64,000 bases of DNA from Pinus tabuliformis (Eukaryota; Streptophyta; Pinopsida; Pinales; Pinaceae), in assembly GCA_031772625.1 (NCBI GenBank), contig CM062808.1, forward strand, positions 139,726,605-139,790,604. The letters are read 5' to 3'. The stretch's first letter is position 1. Each line of letters opens with the position of its first letter. Both the position numbers and the translations under genes were made by a program. Positions 43,690 to 54,269 of this stretch are shown here, piece after piece. Below the pieces are notes generated by a model. It was not told the DNA's origin. It ran no database searches and saw nothing but the letters and a program-made list of their open reading frames with translations.

Positions 43690-43960
43690 TTAACCAACCA
43701 CCATGGACCAAAGGTAAGTTCTCCAACATATACGCGCTTTTCCTCATAGGTTCAAATACCAAGGACTAACTACCATGGACCAAAGGTAAGTTCTCCAACA
43801 TATACACGCTTTTCCTCATAGGTTCAAATACCAAGGACTAACTACCATGGACCAAAGGTAAGTTCTCCAACATATACGCGCTTTTCCTCATAGGTTCAAA
43901 TACCAAGGACTAACTACCATGGACCAAAGGTAAGTTCTCCAACATATACGTGCTTTTCCT
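43690..43960. repeat. 72-bp tandem repeat, nearly four copies
   Basis: AAGGTAAGTTCTCC recurs at 43711, 43783, 43855 and 43927, exactly 72 bp apart. Copies are almost identical (for example ACGCG/ACACG/ACGTG variants). Each unit contains CCATGGACC and, on the plus strand, AAAG/GTAAGT, a consensus plant 5' splice site. Confidence 0.92.
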
Positions 43961-44085
43961 TGCATGAAAGTGCGTGAACTTTTTCTCTACATGAAATAAA
44001 CTTTTCTCTGCATAAAAGTGCGTGAACTTTTCTCTACATGAAATAAACTTTTCTCTGCATAAAAGTGCATGAACTTTTCTCTACA
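43960..44085. repeat. 47-bp tandem repeat, about 2.6 copies
   Basis: The unit contains GTGCGTGAACTTTTCTCTAC and ATGAAATAAACTTTTCTCTG. Copies differ at one or two bases. Confidence 0.88.
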
Positions 44086-44170
44086 CTATAATTTATTATC
44101 TGAGATGAGTGGGTTGCCATCAAGTACAACATATGTATCATAAAGCCATACCAGAATCATAATGCCAACA

Positions 44171-44186
44171 ATCTCCCCCTTTGGAC
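44171..44186 (-). promoter_or_regulatory. element E polypurine tract
   Basis: The minus strand reads CCAAAGGGGGAGATTG against the LTR. Similar purine runs (AGGGGGAGC) recur upstream near 44230, 44250 and 44415, as in other copia elements with repeated polypurine tracts. Confidence 0.75.
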
Positions 44187-44500
44187 TTGATGGCAACCTC
44201 AAAATCTTCAGCTCATTCTCCCCCTTTGACATCAAGGGCAAAGGGTTATGCTCCCCCTGAATATGAACCAGATCTGTAAAGAAGAAACATAATCCACCAA
44301 ACACCATAAATGACCATGAAAGAGATAGAGACATATTGCAGTAATATTCAGATCAGCATCCATGATCGCCTTCTGTACATCCTCCATAATGCCAACAATG
44401 CATTATAAGCTCCCCCTGAACCAGTGCTATTTGATCTTCAACCAATCCGCAACCCAGCACATGTACGCATATTCCCGTACAACCAACAATCAGAAGAGAT
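44187..44500 (-). other. element E segment between RNase H and polypurine tract
   Basis: About 310 bp with no ORF. It contains several GGGGGAG(C) purine runs on the minus strand and links the pol stop to the LTR. Confidence 0.6.
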
Positions 44501-47091
44501 TCAACAACAAGATGATGCATCAACAACCCCCAGCTTTTGCCTGAGGTATTCAAAAGTCTCCCTAGGCAATGGTTTGGTGAGTATATCAGCAACTTGTTCC
44601 TTAGAAGGAACATACTCCAACTTGACCTTCTGTTCAAGCACTTTTTCCCGAAGAAAATGATACTTGATTGGTATGTGCTTGGTTTTTGAATGCATGACTG
44701 GGTTCTTTGAAATGTTGATTGCACTTGTATTATCACATAAGATGGAGATGGGTGGTGTACAAGTGATTTGAAAATCCTGCAAGGTCTGCATCATCCAAAG
44801 GAGTTGAGTGCAGCAAGATGCAGCAGCAACATATTCTGCGTCAGCTATAGACAAGGCAATCAAACTCTGTTTCTTGCTAAACCAAGATACTAATTTGGAA
44901 CCCATAAAGAATGCACCACCACTTGTGCTTTTCCTGTCATCCACGCTTCCGGCCCAATCTGCATCTGTATAAGCATGAAGTGTGAGATCTGTATCTCTAG
45001 GATAACATAAGCCATAGTTTTGAGTCCCTTGAAGATATTTGAAGATTCTCTTTACTGCCTGAAGATGAGTTTCCTTTGGATTTGCCTGAAATCTTCCAAC
45101 TATTCCCACTGCATGCATGATGTCTGGTCGGGTACCTGTCAAATAAAGTAGACTTCCAATCATAGATCTGTAAGTTAGTTGATGCATTGCTGCTGATTCA
45201 TCATTTGCACTGAGGTTACATCTTGTGACCATGGGTGTACATACTGGTTTTGCTTCTTCCATACCATATTTCTTCAAAATCTGCTTGAGATACTTGGTTT
45301 GAGACAAGAAGATCCCTCCTTCATTTTGTTGGATTTGCAAACCAAGAAAATATGTCAGTTCTCCCAACAAGGACATTTCGAATTCTTTCTGCATCACCAA
45401 GGCAAAGCTTTGACTCATAGCTTCTTCATTGCTGCCAAAGATAATGTCATCTACATACACAACAAGTATCAGCAATTTGTCATTTTCAACTTTTATATAA
45501 AGATCGCTGTCTGCTGATCCTTTTGAAAAACCTTGTTGATGAAGATATTTGTCCAAACGATAGTACCAAGCCCTTGGAGCTTGTTTGAGGCCATAGAGAG
45601 CCTTTTTCAATCTGCATACAAGATTTGGATCATTTCCAAGAATGAAACCATCTGGCTGCTCAATGTATACTTCTTCTTCCAAGTCTCCATTCAGAAAGGC
45701 TGATTTCACGTCCATTTGAAATACTTTGAAGCTTTGAAAGCTTGAGAGAGCAAGGAACATTCGGATGGCCTCAAGTCTTGCAATAGGAGAAAAAGTTTCT
45801 TCAAAATCTATTCCTTCTTGCTGCGCATACCCTTTACAAACAAGTCTGGCCTTGTTTCTAATTACTTCTCCATTTTCATTCAATTTATTTTTGAAGACCC
45901 GTTTTGTTCCTATAACATTCTTATCCTTTGGTCTAGGAACCAGCTCCCAAGTGTTGTTCTTTTCGATTTGCTCAAGTTCTTCATCCATTGCTTTGACCCA
46001 ACATTCATCTTTGCATGCCTCTTTCACATTTTGTGGTTCAGTGGGAGAGAGTAATGCCAAATAGCTTGAAGCCTCTACAATTGTTCTTCTTGTTTGTACA
46101 CCTGCTTCTTTCTGTCCCAAAATCTGAGATTCTGGATGATTTTTCTGAACATATCTGGATGGAGTCTTCTCTTCTATCCTTATCTGCTCCTCTGGTTCTT
46201 CTTCTTTATCATTATGTCTTTGAGGGTAGCCTTCATCTTCTTCGATGTCTTCATGATGTACTTGCCTAGGAATGTATCCCTTCTCATCAACCACTACATC
46301 AATGCTGTCAACAATTCTGCCAAGTCTTTTATTGTAGCACTTGTATGCTTTGCTATGTGGAGAATAACCAAGAAGAATGCCTTCATCTGCTCTAGGTTCA
46401 AGTTTTCCAAGTTTCTCATCAGTATTCTTAATATAACATTTGCTCCCAAAGATTTTGAAGTGCTTCACCGAAGGAGTCTCACCACACCAGAGCTCATGAG
46501 GGGTTTGAGTGTTGTTAACACGGACATTTGTTTTGTTGAGAATAACAACCGCAGCATGTGCAGCTTCACCCCAGAAAGTTGCGGGAGTACCCGACTCATC
46601 AAGCATAGCACGAGCCATTTGTTGGACTGTTCTGTTCATTCTTTCCACAACTCCATTTTGCTGAGGAGTTCTAGCTGTAGAGAATTCTCTTCTTATCCTA
46701 TGTTCTTCACAGAAATCGAAAAATTCATTCGAGGTAAACTCCCCACCTCTGTCAGATCTGAGGCACTTAATTTTGTATCCTAATTCATTTTCAACCAAGG
46801 CTTTGAAGGATTTGAATTTTTCGAATGCTTCATCTTTGTGCTTCATTAGTCCTAACCAGACAAACCTGGAGAAATCGTCAATGAATAATATCAAGTATTC
46901 TTCTCCTCGAGGTGTTCTTTTTCTGAATGGACCACATGTATCTGTATGTACTAGCTCAAGAGGCATGCTAGCTGATCCTTCCTTCTCTGGAAAATTAGTT
47001 CTGGTTTGCTTTCCAAACTGACATGATTTGCATATGGTGTTGTCTGGAATTTTGATATCTGGAAGATCGCGAACTGCCTGATATTTGCATG
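44501..47091 (-). CDS. pol: element E Pol: integrase, reverse transcriptase, RNase H (5' end cut by D)
   Basis: An open frame of over 860 codons. The Met at 46966 is internal, and upstream codons are open back to 47091 (they include the zinc-binding CKSCQFGKQ). Integrase: catalytic Asp in HTDTCGP, Asp in RSDRGGEF, Glu in [50 protein letters not shown] and catalytic YVDDIIFGS. RNase [47 protein letters not shown], ending ADILTKPL. Every catalytic motif is intact, so E was probably young when D cut it. The 5' part should be on the far side of D. Confidence 0.95.
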
Positions 47092-48144
47092 TGTTACACT
47101 AAAAAATGTCACCATGACTATTTTCAGTTAGTATGGCTCCATCCACTATCATACTATCCTCCTTGGCAAGCCTCATGCCTCTGCTTTCCATGACAAACTT
47201 CAAAAAAGAGAGAAAAGTCATTTAAAAGTCAATTATCTCTGGTACGCAGTTTCTCTTAGCCTCACCTACGGGTACGCAACCCAAGTTCACAATACCTGCG
47301 TACTTGTACGCTCTGTATGTAAAGGGATGGGTGCGTACTCCTGTAAAGGTCAAAAGGCGCAAGTTTCACTCCAAAAAAGTTACTTGTGGTCATTTCTAGA
47401 GTCTTCTAGAAGCATGTTTGACGTGTATGAAGCGCCTCCAGATGGTTCATGTACCCCTACCAAAGAGGAACTTATCCCATCAATAGGGGAGCTATCCCAT
47501 CCAAAGAGGGACTTATCCCATTGATGGTGGACCTGAATAACTTCCTCTAGAGCACTATAAATACAGGCATTGGGCCAAAGGGAGGAGAGGTTGAAAGCTG
47601 AACATTCCTAAGGGTAGATGCTGCTGGAATTAGGACTTCCTTGTAGAAGCTTGTGAGGAGAGATTACCATCTTTACTTGTTTCCATTGGGAGGTGGGTGA
47701 GCTGATCAGAGTAAGGGAGAACTCTTGTAGACCCTGGGAGGAGCTTGCACAACACCAAGGCTCAGGTTATAATGGTTCCTCTTGTTACCTTTTAATACAA
47801 ATTAGTCCATTCTTCTCAACAATTTGTTATTAATGAGTTGTTTCATATACTCCTTGGTCTATATGTTAAATATGTTTTATTTTATGTGATATTCAGGTGC
47901 TATTTAATCGTTTGATTGTTGGTGAATGCAGGTTTCGAAGGGAAGGAGGAGCTCATCTGGATCAACGAAGCTGGACTACTACAACAGCGTTGGATTACAG
48001 GTAGGATCTAAACACTTGATTTCTCATATTGTAAAAGCATATTTAGAGAAGGATTTCTCTTATTTGTCTTGTTTGTCATTAGAGAGTCTTAGGCTTTCTA
48101 GGAAGGTCGGTTGTGTCCGCACTAACGACTCTTTCCGCGTGACA
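47092..48144 (+). repeat. element D 5' LTR
   Basis: 1,053 bp, TGTTACACTA to CGTGACA. It contains a GTACGCA/TGCGTAC cluster (47242-47338), three TATCCCAT boxes (47473-47521), a TATA box (47555) and a U5-like region (AACACCAAGGCTCAGG near 47752) shared with A and B. Confidence 0.95.
47466..47562 (+). promoter_or_regulatory. element D LTR core promoter: TATCCCAT x3 plus TATA box
   Basis: TATCCCAT at 47473, 47493 and 47514, two of them as CTTATCCCAT (an I-box-like GGATAAG on the other strand). They are followed about 35 bp later by CTATAAATAC (TATA at 47555). Transcription would start near 47585-47595. The same arrangement is conserved in the 3' LTR (63885-63980). Confidence 0.65.
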
Positions 48145-48147
48145 AAA

Positions 48148-48165
48148 TGGCGACTCCGCTGGGGA
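48148..48165 (+). promoter_or_regulatory. element D primer-binding site (Tat/Ogre type)
   Basis: TGGCGACTCCGCTGGGGA, three bases after the LTR. It is the least decayed of the four related sites in the window. Confidence 0.88.
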
Positions 48166-50172
48166 CTCCATGAATGTGTTTGAGTTCTTTTTGATTTGAT
48201 ATTTTGATCTGAGAAAAATTGCTTGTTTTCTGATTTTTGGTTGTCTAGCTGTGTATTTGGGTGGGTTAGCTTAGAGTCAATTTAGTTTTTTATTTTTCTT
48301 AGTCTTGCCAATAGTACGCAGTCTCTGGGTTTAACACAGTGCGTACTTGTACGCACTGCGTCTTTGTGCACAGTGCGTACCCGCGCCTGTGTGAACAGAT
48401 GACCTGCGTACCCCTGTCAATTTTGAGAAAATTTCAATTTTTGCTTGTTTGCTCTTTAGATTTTGCTTTTACTTTGTTTTTACTGCCCAGATCCATCAGT
48501 TTACTGTCAAAAATCTTCACCTGAACTTGTCCCGTTAGTGTCGAGGGTTTTGGTGGAATTCATAGGGATTTTGCCTTAGGGTTTGATTTTTAACTGGTCC
48601 TGTAGTGACTTTGGCGTTAGGGGTTGTCAAACTTTGGATCTCCCTGGTTTTGATCAGTCCTCTTAGGAGTCGGACCTGTTATAGAAGTCACCCTAGTGAG
48701 AGACCTACCTTTGTGTCTTGTCTTTGCGAATCTCGAAAAGTTTGTTTGTTAAAGCCTTGAATTCCATTCTTGAGAAAAAAGAACAAAAAGATTTCGATTT
48801 TGTTTTTTGGTTAGTTTATGATTCTGCATGAACTGATCCTTAGTTGCATTTTGACTAAGTAAAACATCTGGGAATCATTCTTGTAGGCTTTTGTCCTCAT
48901 TATTTTTACTTTTAGGTAAATTTGCTTTTGATTTTCTTTTGAATGAATTTGATTTGATTGTATTAGATTTGTTAAATTCGATTTGATAAAATAGTTTTAC
49001 ATTCTTTATTAACATAGAAAAAACACAAAAATTCTTTTGGAAAAAGTTTGCTTTGGTAGCATTTGTAGATTTTGGAAGAAAAAGGAAATTTCGTAGAGTA
49101 ATTAGTGGTCATGAGTTGTGTGTTTTGAAAACATAAAGAGAATTGTTTCTTTGATTGTCTTTACTAAGAAAGTTGTTTTCTATAAAATTTGCATTTTCCA
49201 ACTCTCTTAGTTAGGAGATTCATTGAAAAGGAAAAGTAGTGTAAATCATCTTAGGTGCATCTTTGTAGTGGTTGCGAGTCGAGTCTACACACCACCAGTT
49301 TCATCTCCATCACCTTTTGTCTTTAAGAAAAACCTTAAAATTAATGCTTAAAGTAAAATCAACGTAGTAACTTTTATTTACTAGGGCTCTGAAACACCAA
49401 TTTAGATCAGGCTAGTGTCTTGGAGTAGGAGAGTAATTAACTCTCCAAGACAACAAAACCAAACAAGTAGCTTATCTTGTGATAGAATAAATCCAATTGT
49501 CTCATTTGTACTCTGGGAAAGCTCCTCTTAAAGGAGAAGCACGAGCTCGTGTCCGAACCAGTGAGGGGATCAATCCTCCCTCGTTGGGAACGACGCCAGA
49601 CACGCACGTATTACAAACGGTAAACCTTGGATTAACCATTGTCGAGGAGCCAGGGGTCACTTGTCGGTAAACCTTGGATTATTGTCAAGGAACCGGCAAG
49701 GGGATTGAGCTTGATACTCTGCCCTTGCGTGCTGTCGGAGTGTAGACTGTTCCCCCAAGTGCATTTGTTGCGGTTGGTAACCTTAGTGACCATTATCTTT
49801 AGGATTCTACCGAGGTGACGGTGGAGGGAAGATCCCACTGTACCTGGAGCAGACGTCGGCTAGACTCACTTGGATTTTCCGGGGGGTTCACTTCACTCGA
49901 GATGGTTAAAGTGGAGGAACTTGTGCCGGTCTATTCATTAAGCAGGTTGCCGGGGTAACTGTTCCACCCGCCACTTCTGTACTGAATCCGGCAATGTTGG
50001 GTTTCATCTCCAACTAGCGTTTTCGGTCTGGAAGGCTACTGTTTGTGCTTGGTTTGATGCCCTAGATTCTTTAGGCGTATGATTCAAATTTGTTTGGTTC
50101 TTTAGAGACTTTAGGTGGTTTGCTTCGAGATTTTACTTTGTTTGTGTGTGCAGTAGTTAAAAGTTTTTAACT
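48166..50172 (+). other. element D leader
   Basis: 2.0 kb, non-coding. 48314-48410 repeats the GTACGCA/TGCGTAC words of the LTR. Later parts differ from A, B and C. They contain a strong inverted repeat at about 49416-49450 (GTCTTGGAG/CTCCAAGAC around GGAGAGT/ACTCTCC), a CTCC/GGAG hairpin at about 49516 and the perfect palindrome CACGAGCTCGTG near 49540. An acceptor-like TTTGTGTGTGCAG ends at about 50153, 20 bp before the gag frame. Confidence 0.65.
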
Positions 50173-53100
50173 GTGGCGGAATTATCGAGACAGTCCCGTA
50201 GACTTCGGGGCAAGTCTCCTGAGGTTTTTTCTGTGGCTGAATTGTTGAGAAGATCCCATAGACTTCGGGGTGAATCTCCTCAAGAGGTCCCAAGTCATTA
50301 CGAAGTTTTAAAGGTCCTTGTAACTCCTCCTAGTGGCAGTAGAGTAGGTTCACCAGAAGAAGGAGAGTCTTCGTTGGTAGTCCATCAAGATTACCAAAGT
50401 CTAGAAACAGGTTATAATCCTGAAGCAGTTGAAGTTTCTGAGCTTGCTGGTAGTTTTTCATCTACTAGTGACATAGGCGAAGAACCTGAAATATCTGAAC
50501 CTGTTACTCCAACTTCTAGTGTACCAGATTCACCCAGGGTAGAAAGAGTCATCACCGAAAATCTTCCTACTGGTTTGATAGCTATTGAAGAACTTGCTCC
50601 AGAGGAAGAATTAGGCATATCTACCCCTGAAGATCAACCTACTATTGATCTAAGGGAGCGTGAATCTATCTTTTACAGTCCTCCTAGAAGTACTACTTGG
50701 TACCTTTCGTTAACCAATTATTTAGACAACTCAGGGGTAGGTTTTTCTCCACCTCGTACTCCTTATCCACCTGGAGGTATTTATACTCCTGTGAATATGT
50801 CTGGTCAGTCGTCCGTGTTCACTCAATCTCCTGAATCTTTCTTACACGGCGGTCCTTATGTTCCCACTGGGTATCAATCACTTTCTGGTACCTTTGCGGG
50901 GGCATCTCCTCAACCCATTGATCATGGGTTATTAGCTGGAAACAATGGTAATAAACTGTTGGGTGTAGGGGACATTTACATGATGTCAGGTTCAATTCCC
51001 GTTTCTCAACCTCAAGGTGGTCAATTACCGCCTGGGGGGCAACCTCAAGGTACAAAAATTGTGTCTGGGGGGCAGCTTCAAGGTCAGTATGTACCCATGG
51101 TACAATACATGCCTCAAGGTCAACCCCAGCCTCAATATGTACCCCAGGGTCAACCTCAGTATCAATATTTACCTCAAGGGTATCAACCCCAAGGGTATCA
51201 ACCTCAAGGGTATCAATCTCAAGGTCAAGGTCAACCCCAGTATCAGTATTTACCCCAAGGTTATCAACCTCAAGGTCAATACTCGAGTCAAGGTTATCAA
51301 CCACCTCAAGGTCAGTCATATTTTCAAGGTGTGGGAACTATGCCTTTCAATTATCAATCCTATCCTCAATCCGGTTATGGATCTCAGTATCCTCAACCTG
51401 TTACGGGTCAATACCCCGGAATGATAGTGTGGGATCCATCACAAGGTCAACAGGTGTTGCAGCCAAGTATACAGTTGGTACCTCAAACTGGACAACCCGC
51501 AGTTTCTGGTCCACCCCAGCAACCGCAACCTGTCCAGTCAAATGTTCAAACTTCTATAACTTCGGTAGTTACTCAGCCGCCAATTGCACCTAGTACTCCA
51601 TCTCAAACGGCTGCTACAACTACCGCAACATCTACCGCACTTACTTCTGGAGTATCGACAGCTCCGGTTTCTACTGTCTCTGCAACCACTCCTCAGACAT
51701 CTTTACCATTGTCCGGATCTACGATTCAAACCACGGTCCAGATGCCTGTAGGGCAGCCTGGTTCAAGTACTGTTGTAACAACTCAACCTCAATTTATTCA
51801 CCAACAGTACTAGGGACAGTACCAATTCAGTCCTGCTGTCTAACAACCGGTTTACCAGTATCAACCGTATCCTGGGTACACTTATCAACAACCTCAACAA
51901 CCCCAGTACGGTCTGGTTAATCCTGGTTTTCCAGGAGGATATAATATCCCTAATGCGATTCCTGTTCCTAGTTATCCTGGATATCCTCCTCCTGGGACTG
52001 TTGTTGTGACCCAGAGTTTTAGAGATCCTAACCGGCAATTACCGTTTATCGCAACTTTGGATTTACTAGACTTGACACGCCTAACGAACGATCCAATTCA
52101 ATATCTTCCGTTCTGGCCGCCAATGCCAAATAAATTGCCCAGTGATATACCCAAGTTCGAAGGTAAGTCTGGAGAGGATCCGTCCAATCACGTGATGACT
52201 TACCACCTATGGTGTGCTTCCAATTCTATCTCGGATGATTCGATCCGCTTACGTCTTTTCCAGTGTACGCTCATTGGTCTCGCGGCCAAGTGGTACATTG
52301 AGTTGCCACGGGCCTCTTTTTACAATTTTAGCCAGTTAGATACCTCGTTCCTAACTCATTTTCAGTTGCTGGTCAGATACGATAACGGAACGGAGCTATT
52401 AACTTCATTAAAACAGTCGACCTCCACTTATATTTCTGATCATATTCATGAATGCAGACGTCGAAGACGTTTAGTGAAAGTTTTTATCCCGAACCAAATC
52501 TTAGCTGAATGGTTTGTAAAATCATTATTACTGAAGATTACTGAAGATGTAGCTAAGGCCGGAGTAGTTACTGAGGAGCAAGTCATTGCTCAAGCCCAGT
52601 ACCTTGACTTAGTTTACACTCAGTCGGGTACGTTGCACGAGAAGATCCCGGATCTTCCTAAGTCGAATCAAATTGATGTTGCTCCTTCGGGGTCTCATGC
52701 TGCTGATGGCATGATTGGTACGGTGAATACTAAAAGTAAGAAGAAATCCTCAAAGAATTCTTCTCCAATAATAACCTTACCGGACTCCCCGACAGGAGAA
52801 TCTTCTCCTGAAATTACTGCCGATATTCATGCTGTAGAGTCATCTACGGCTAAATCAAAAAACGGTGGTAAGAAGAAAGGCAAGAAGAAGGATAAAGCAG
52901 ACAAGGCTCCAAAGGAGAAAAAAGAGAAGTCGGAATTTAACGACGAAAAGCGCAAACCTCGCTATCCTTGTTTAATTTGTGAAGAAGATCATTTCACAAG
53001 AGATTGCCCTCATCGGGCAGAGGTTGTGAAAATCGTTAAGGGTTCCCCAACTCCTGCTGTTTTGAAAGATCCATTTCCGAAGCAGGAGAGTAAAATGATA

Positions 53101-54269
53101 GGTTCTTCCTCGAGTGCCAGTGAAGAGCCCATATTGATGATGTCTCATGTACGGATTGTGACTTGATTGCAAGATTATGGTAGTAAGAATCCTGTTGATG
53201 GCAAAGAAGCAGAATCTTCTCATTCTAATCCATCAACCTCAGCTCCCGGTTCCGATCCACTACAGATCGAGAAACCTAACCTGGACTTGATAATTAAACC
53301 GCCCGCCAAGGGTATACTTCGAAAGTCTGCTTTCAATCCACATGCGAGAGCAGCTCAGAATTATAACATTGTTGAGGATTTAGCTATTTCACCCTCAGCA
53401 ATGTCAGCTTTGGAAGTGCTGCAATCATGCCCAGCACAACGAAAATTACTCTTGTCGGCTATAGGAGCTGTTGATATTCAGGACCCGAACCTGATAATCT
53501 TTGATCTAGAAAATAGTACACCGCGTCTCCCTCATCAAATGGCTTTCCAGATTCCAGTGATAGTAAAAAACAGGCCTATTCATCGGACTGTAATTGATGA
53601 AGGAGCTTCTACATGTATTATGTCGATTCAGTGTTGGCAATCACTTGGTTCTCCTTCACTGAACCAATCCCCGACGATTCTTAAGGCCTTTGATGGCCGT
53701 GGGTTCCATCCGTTTGGCATTCTACAGGATTTGCCTATAGGGGTTGAAGGAAAAACCGTTAGTCTGGATGTGGAGGTGGTTGATGCCCCTCTAGACTACA
53801 ACCTTCTTTTGGGTCACAGTTGGTCTTACGCTATGACAGCGGTTGTGTCATCGGTCTTCAGAGTTATAAAGTTCCCACATAATGGTAAGATCGTGACGAT
53901 AGACCAGCTAGCTTACTTTTCATCCGACCCAGCCTCTTCAGAGAGTATCCAGCATGTTGGTAAAACGACTATCCCTTACAGGGATGTTGGTGTAGGATTG
54001 GTTAAAGATTCTGGTTTACTGGGAACTTTTCCCTTTCCTTCCATCAATGCAGACCCTTCATTCGCATCTATTCATATGATTACTTCAGACACTATTATTT
54101 ACGATGATCCTTGGATTGTCCCATCTGAATCTAAAACAGACTCCTTCGGTAACGCCATGCCTTTGAGTCCATATGAAATTGCTTATGAGGCCGTGCAGTC
54201 TTTTTCCGACTCTAGTTCAACTCAATTCGACCAAATGAATGTGGTCCGTGAGGAATCATTTTTCACGTC
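50173..54269 (+). pseudogene. gag-pro: element D Gag-protease, single frame with three stops
   Basis: One reading frame throughout, broken by TAG (51811), TAA (51841) and TGA (53164). The first two fall on Gln positions. The N-terminus starts at GTG. An acidic segment precedes a long Pro/Gln/Gly/Tyr tract (about residues 270-420) and a Thr/Ser tract. The capsid-homology domain (about 52060-52690) has LTRLTNDPIQYLPFWPP, KFEGKSGEDPSNHVM and AQYLDLVYTQSGTLHE. A Lys-rich linker and the zinc knuckle CLICEEDHFTRDC (52969-53007, CX2CX3HX4C) follow. The retropepsin (about 53540-53830) has IDEGASTCIMS with the catalytic Asp codon at 53596 and DYNLLLGHS. The frame continues to the solo LTR at 54270. 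Confidence 0.92.

Larger units (their letters stand above)
42446..44170 (-). repeat. element E 3' LTR, 1.7 kb, with three internal tandem-repeat arrays
   Basis: The boundaries TGTTGGAAATAATACTGAGA and GCCAACA are set by the inverted ends and the adjacent polypurine tract. Long LTRs and a GGGGGAG(A)TTG tract recall the SIRE/Maximus copia lineage. Three arrays fill much of it: 25/36-bp GC-rich units, 72-bp units and about 47-bp units. Confidence 0.85.
42446..47091 (-). mobile_element. Ty1-copia element E, 3' half (interrupted by D)
   Basis: Minus-strand copia element inserted in element B's antisense gene. The 3' LTR is 42446-44170 with perfect 6-bp inverted ends (TGTTGG/CCAACA). The polypurine tract lies at its inner edge. 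Integrase, RT and RNase H form one open frame up to 47091, where element D is inserted. Gag, protease and the 5' LTR must lie beyond the window. The left target candidate is AAATC (42441-42445). Confidence 0.93.

Noticed and set aside
42830-43697. Long ORFs on both strands (200-263 codons) with Cys/His-rich repeat proteins
   Set aside because: They are six-frame by-products of the 25/36-bp minisatellite in element E's LTR. No frame is favoured and no start or promoter context is present.
43690-44085. CRISPR-like regular repeats
   Set aside because: The 72-bp and 47-bp units are contiguous tandem repeats without unique spacers, in a plant LTR.
50819-51319. 166-codon minus-strand ORF rich in Asp/Val/Leu repeats
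   Set aside because: Mirror of the Pro/Gln/Gly repeat tract of D's Gag on the other strand. The periodic CAA/GGT codons read as TTG/ACC.
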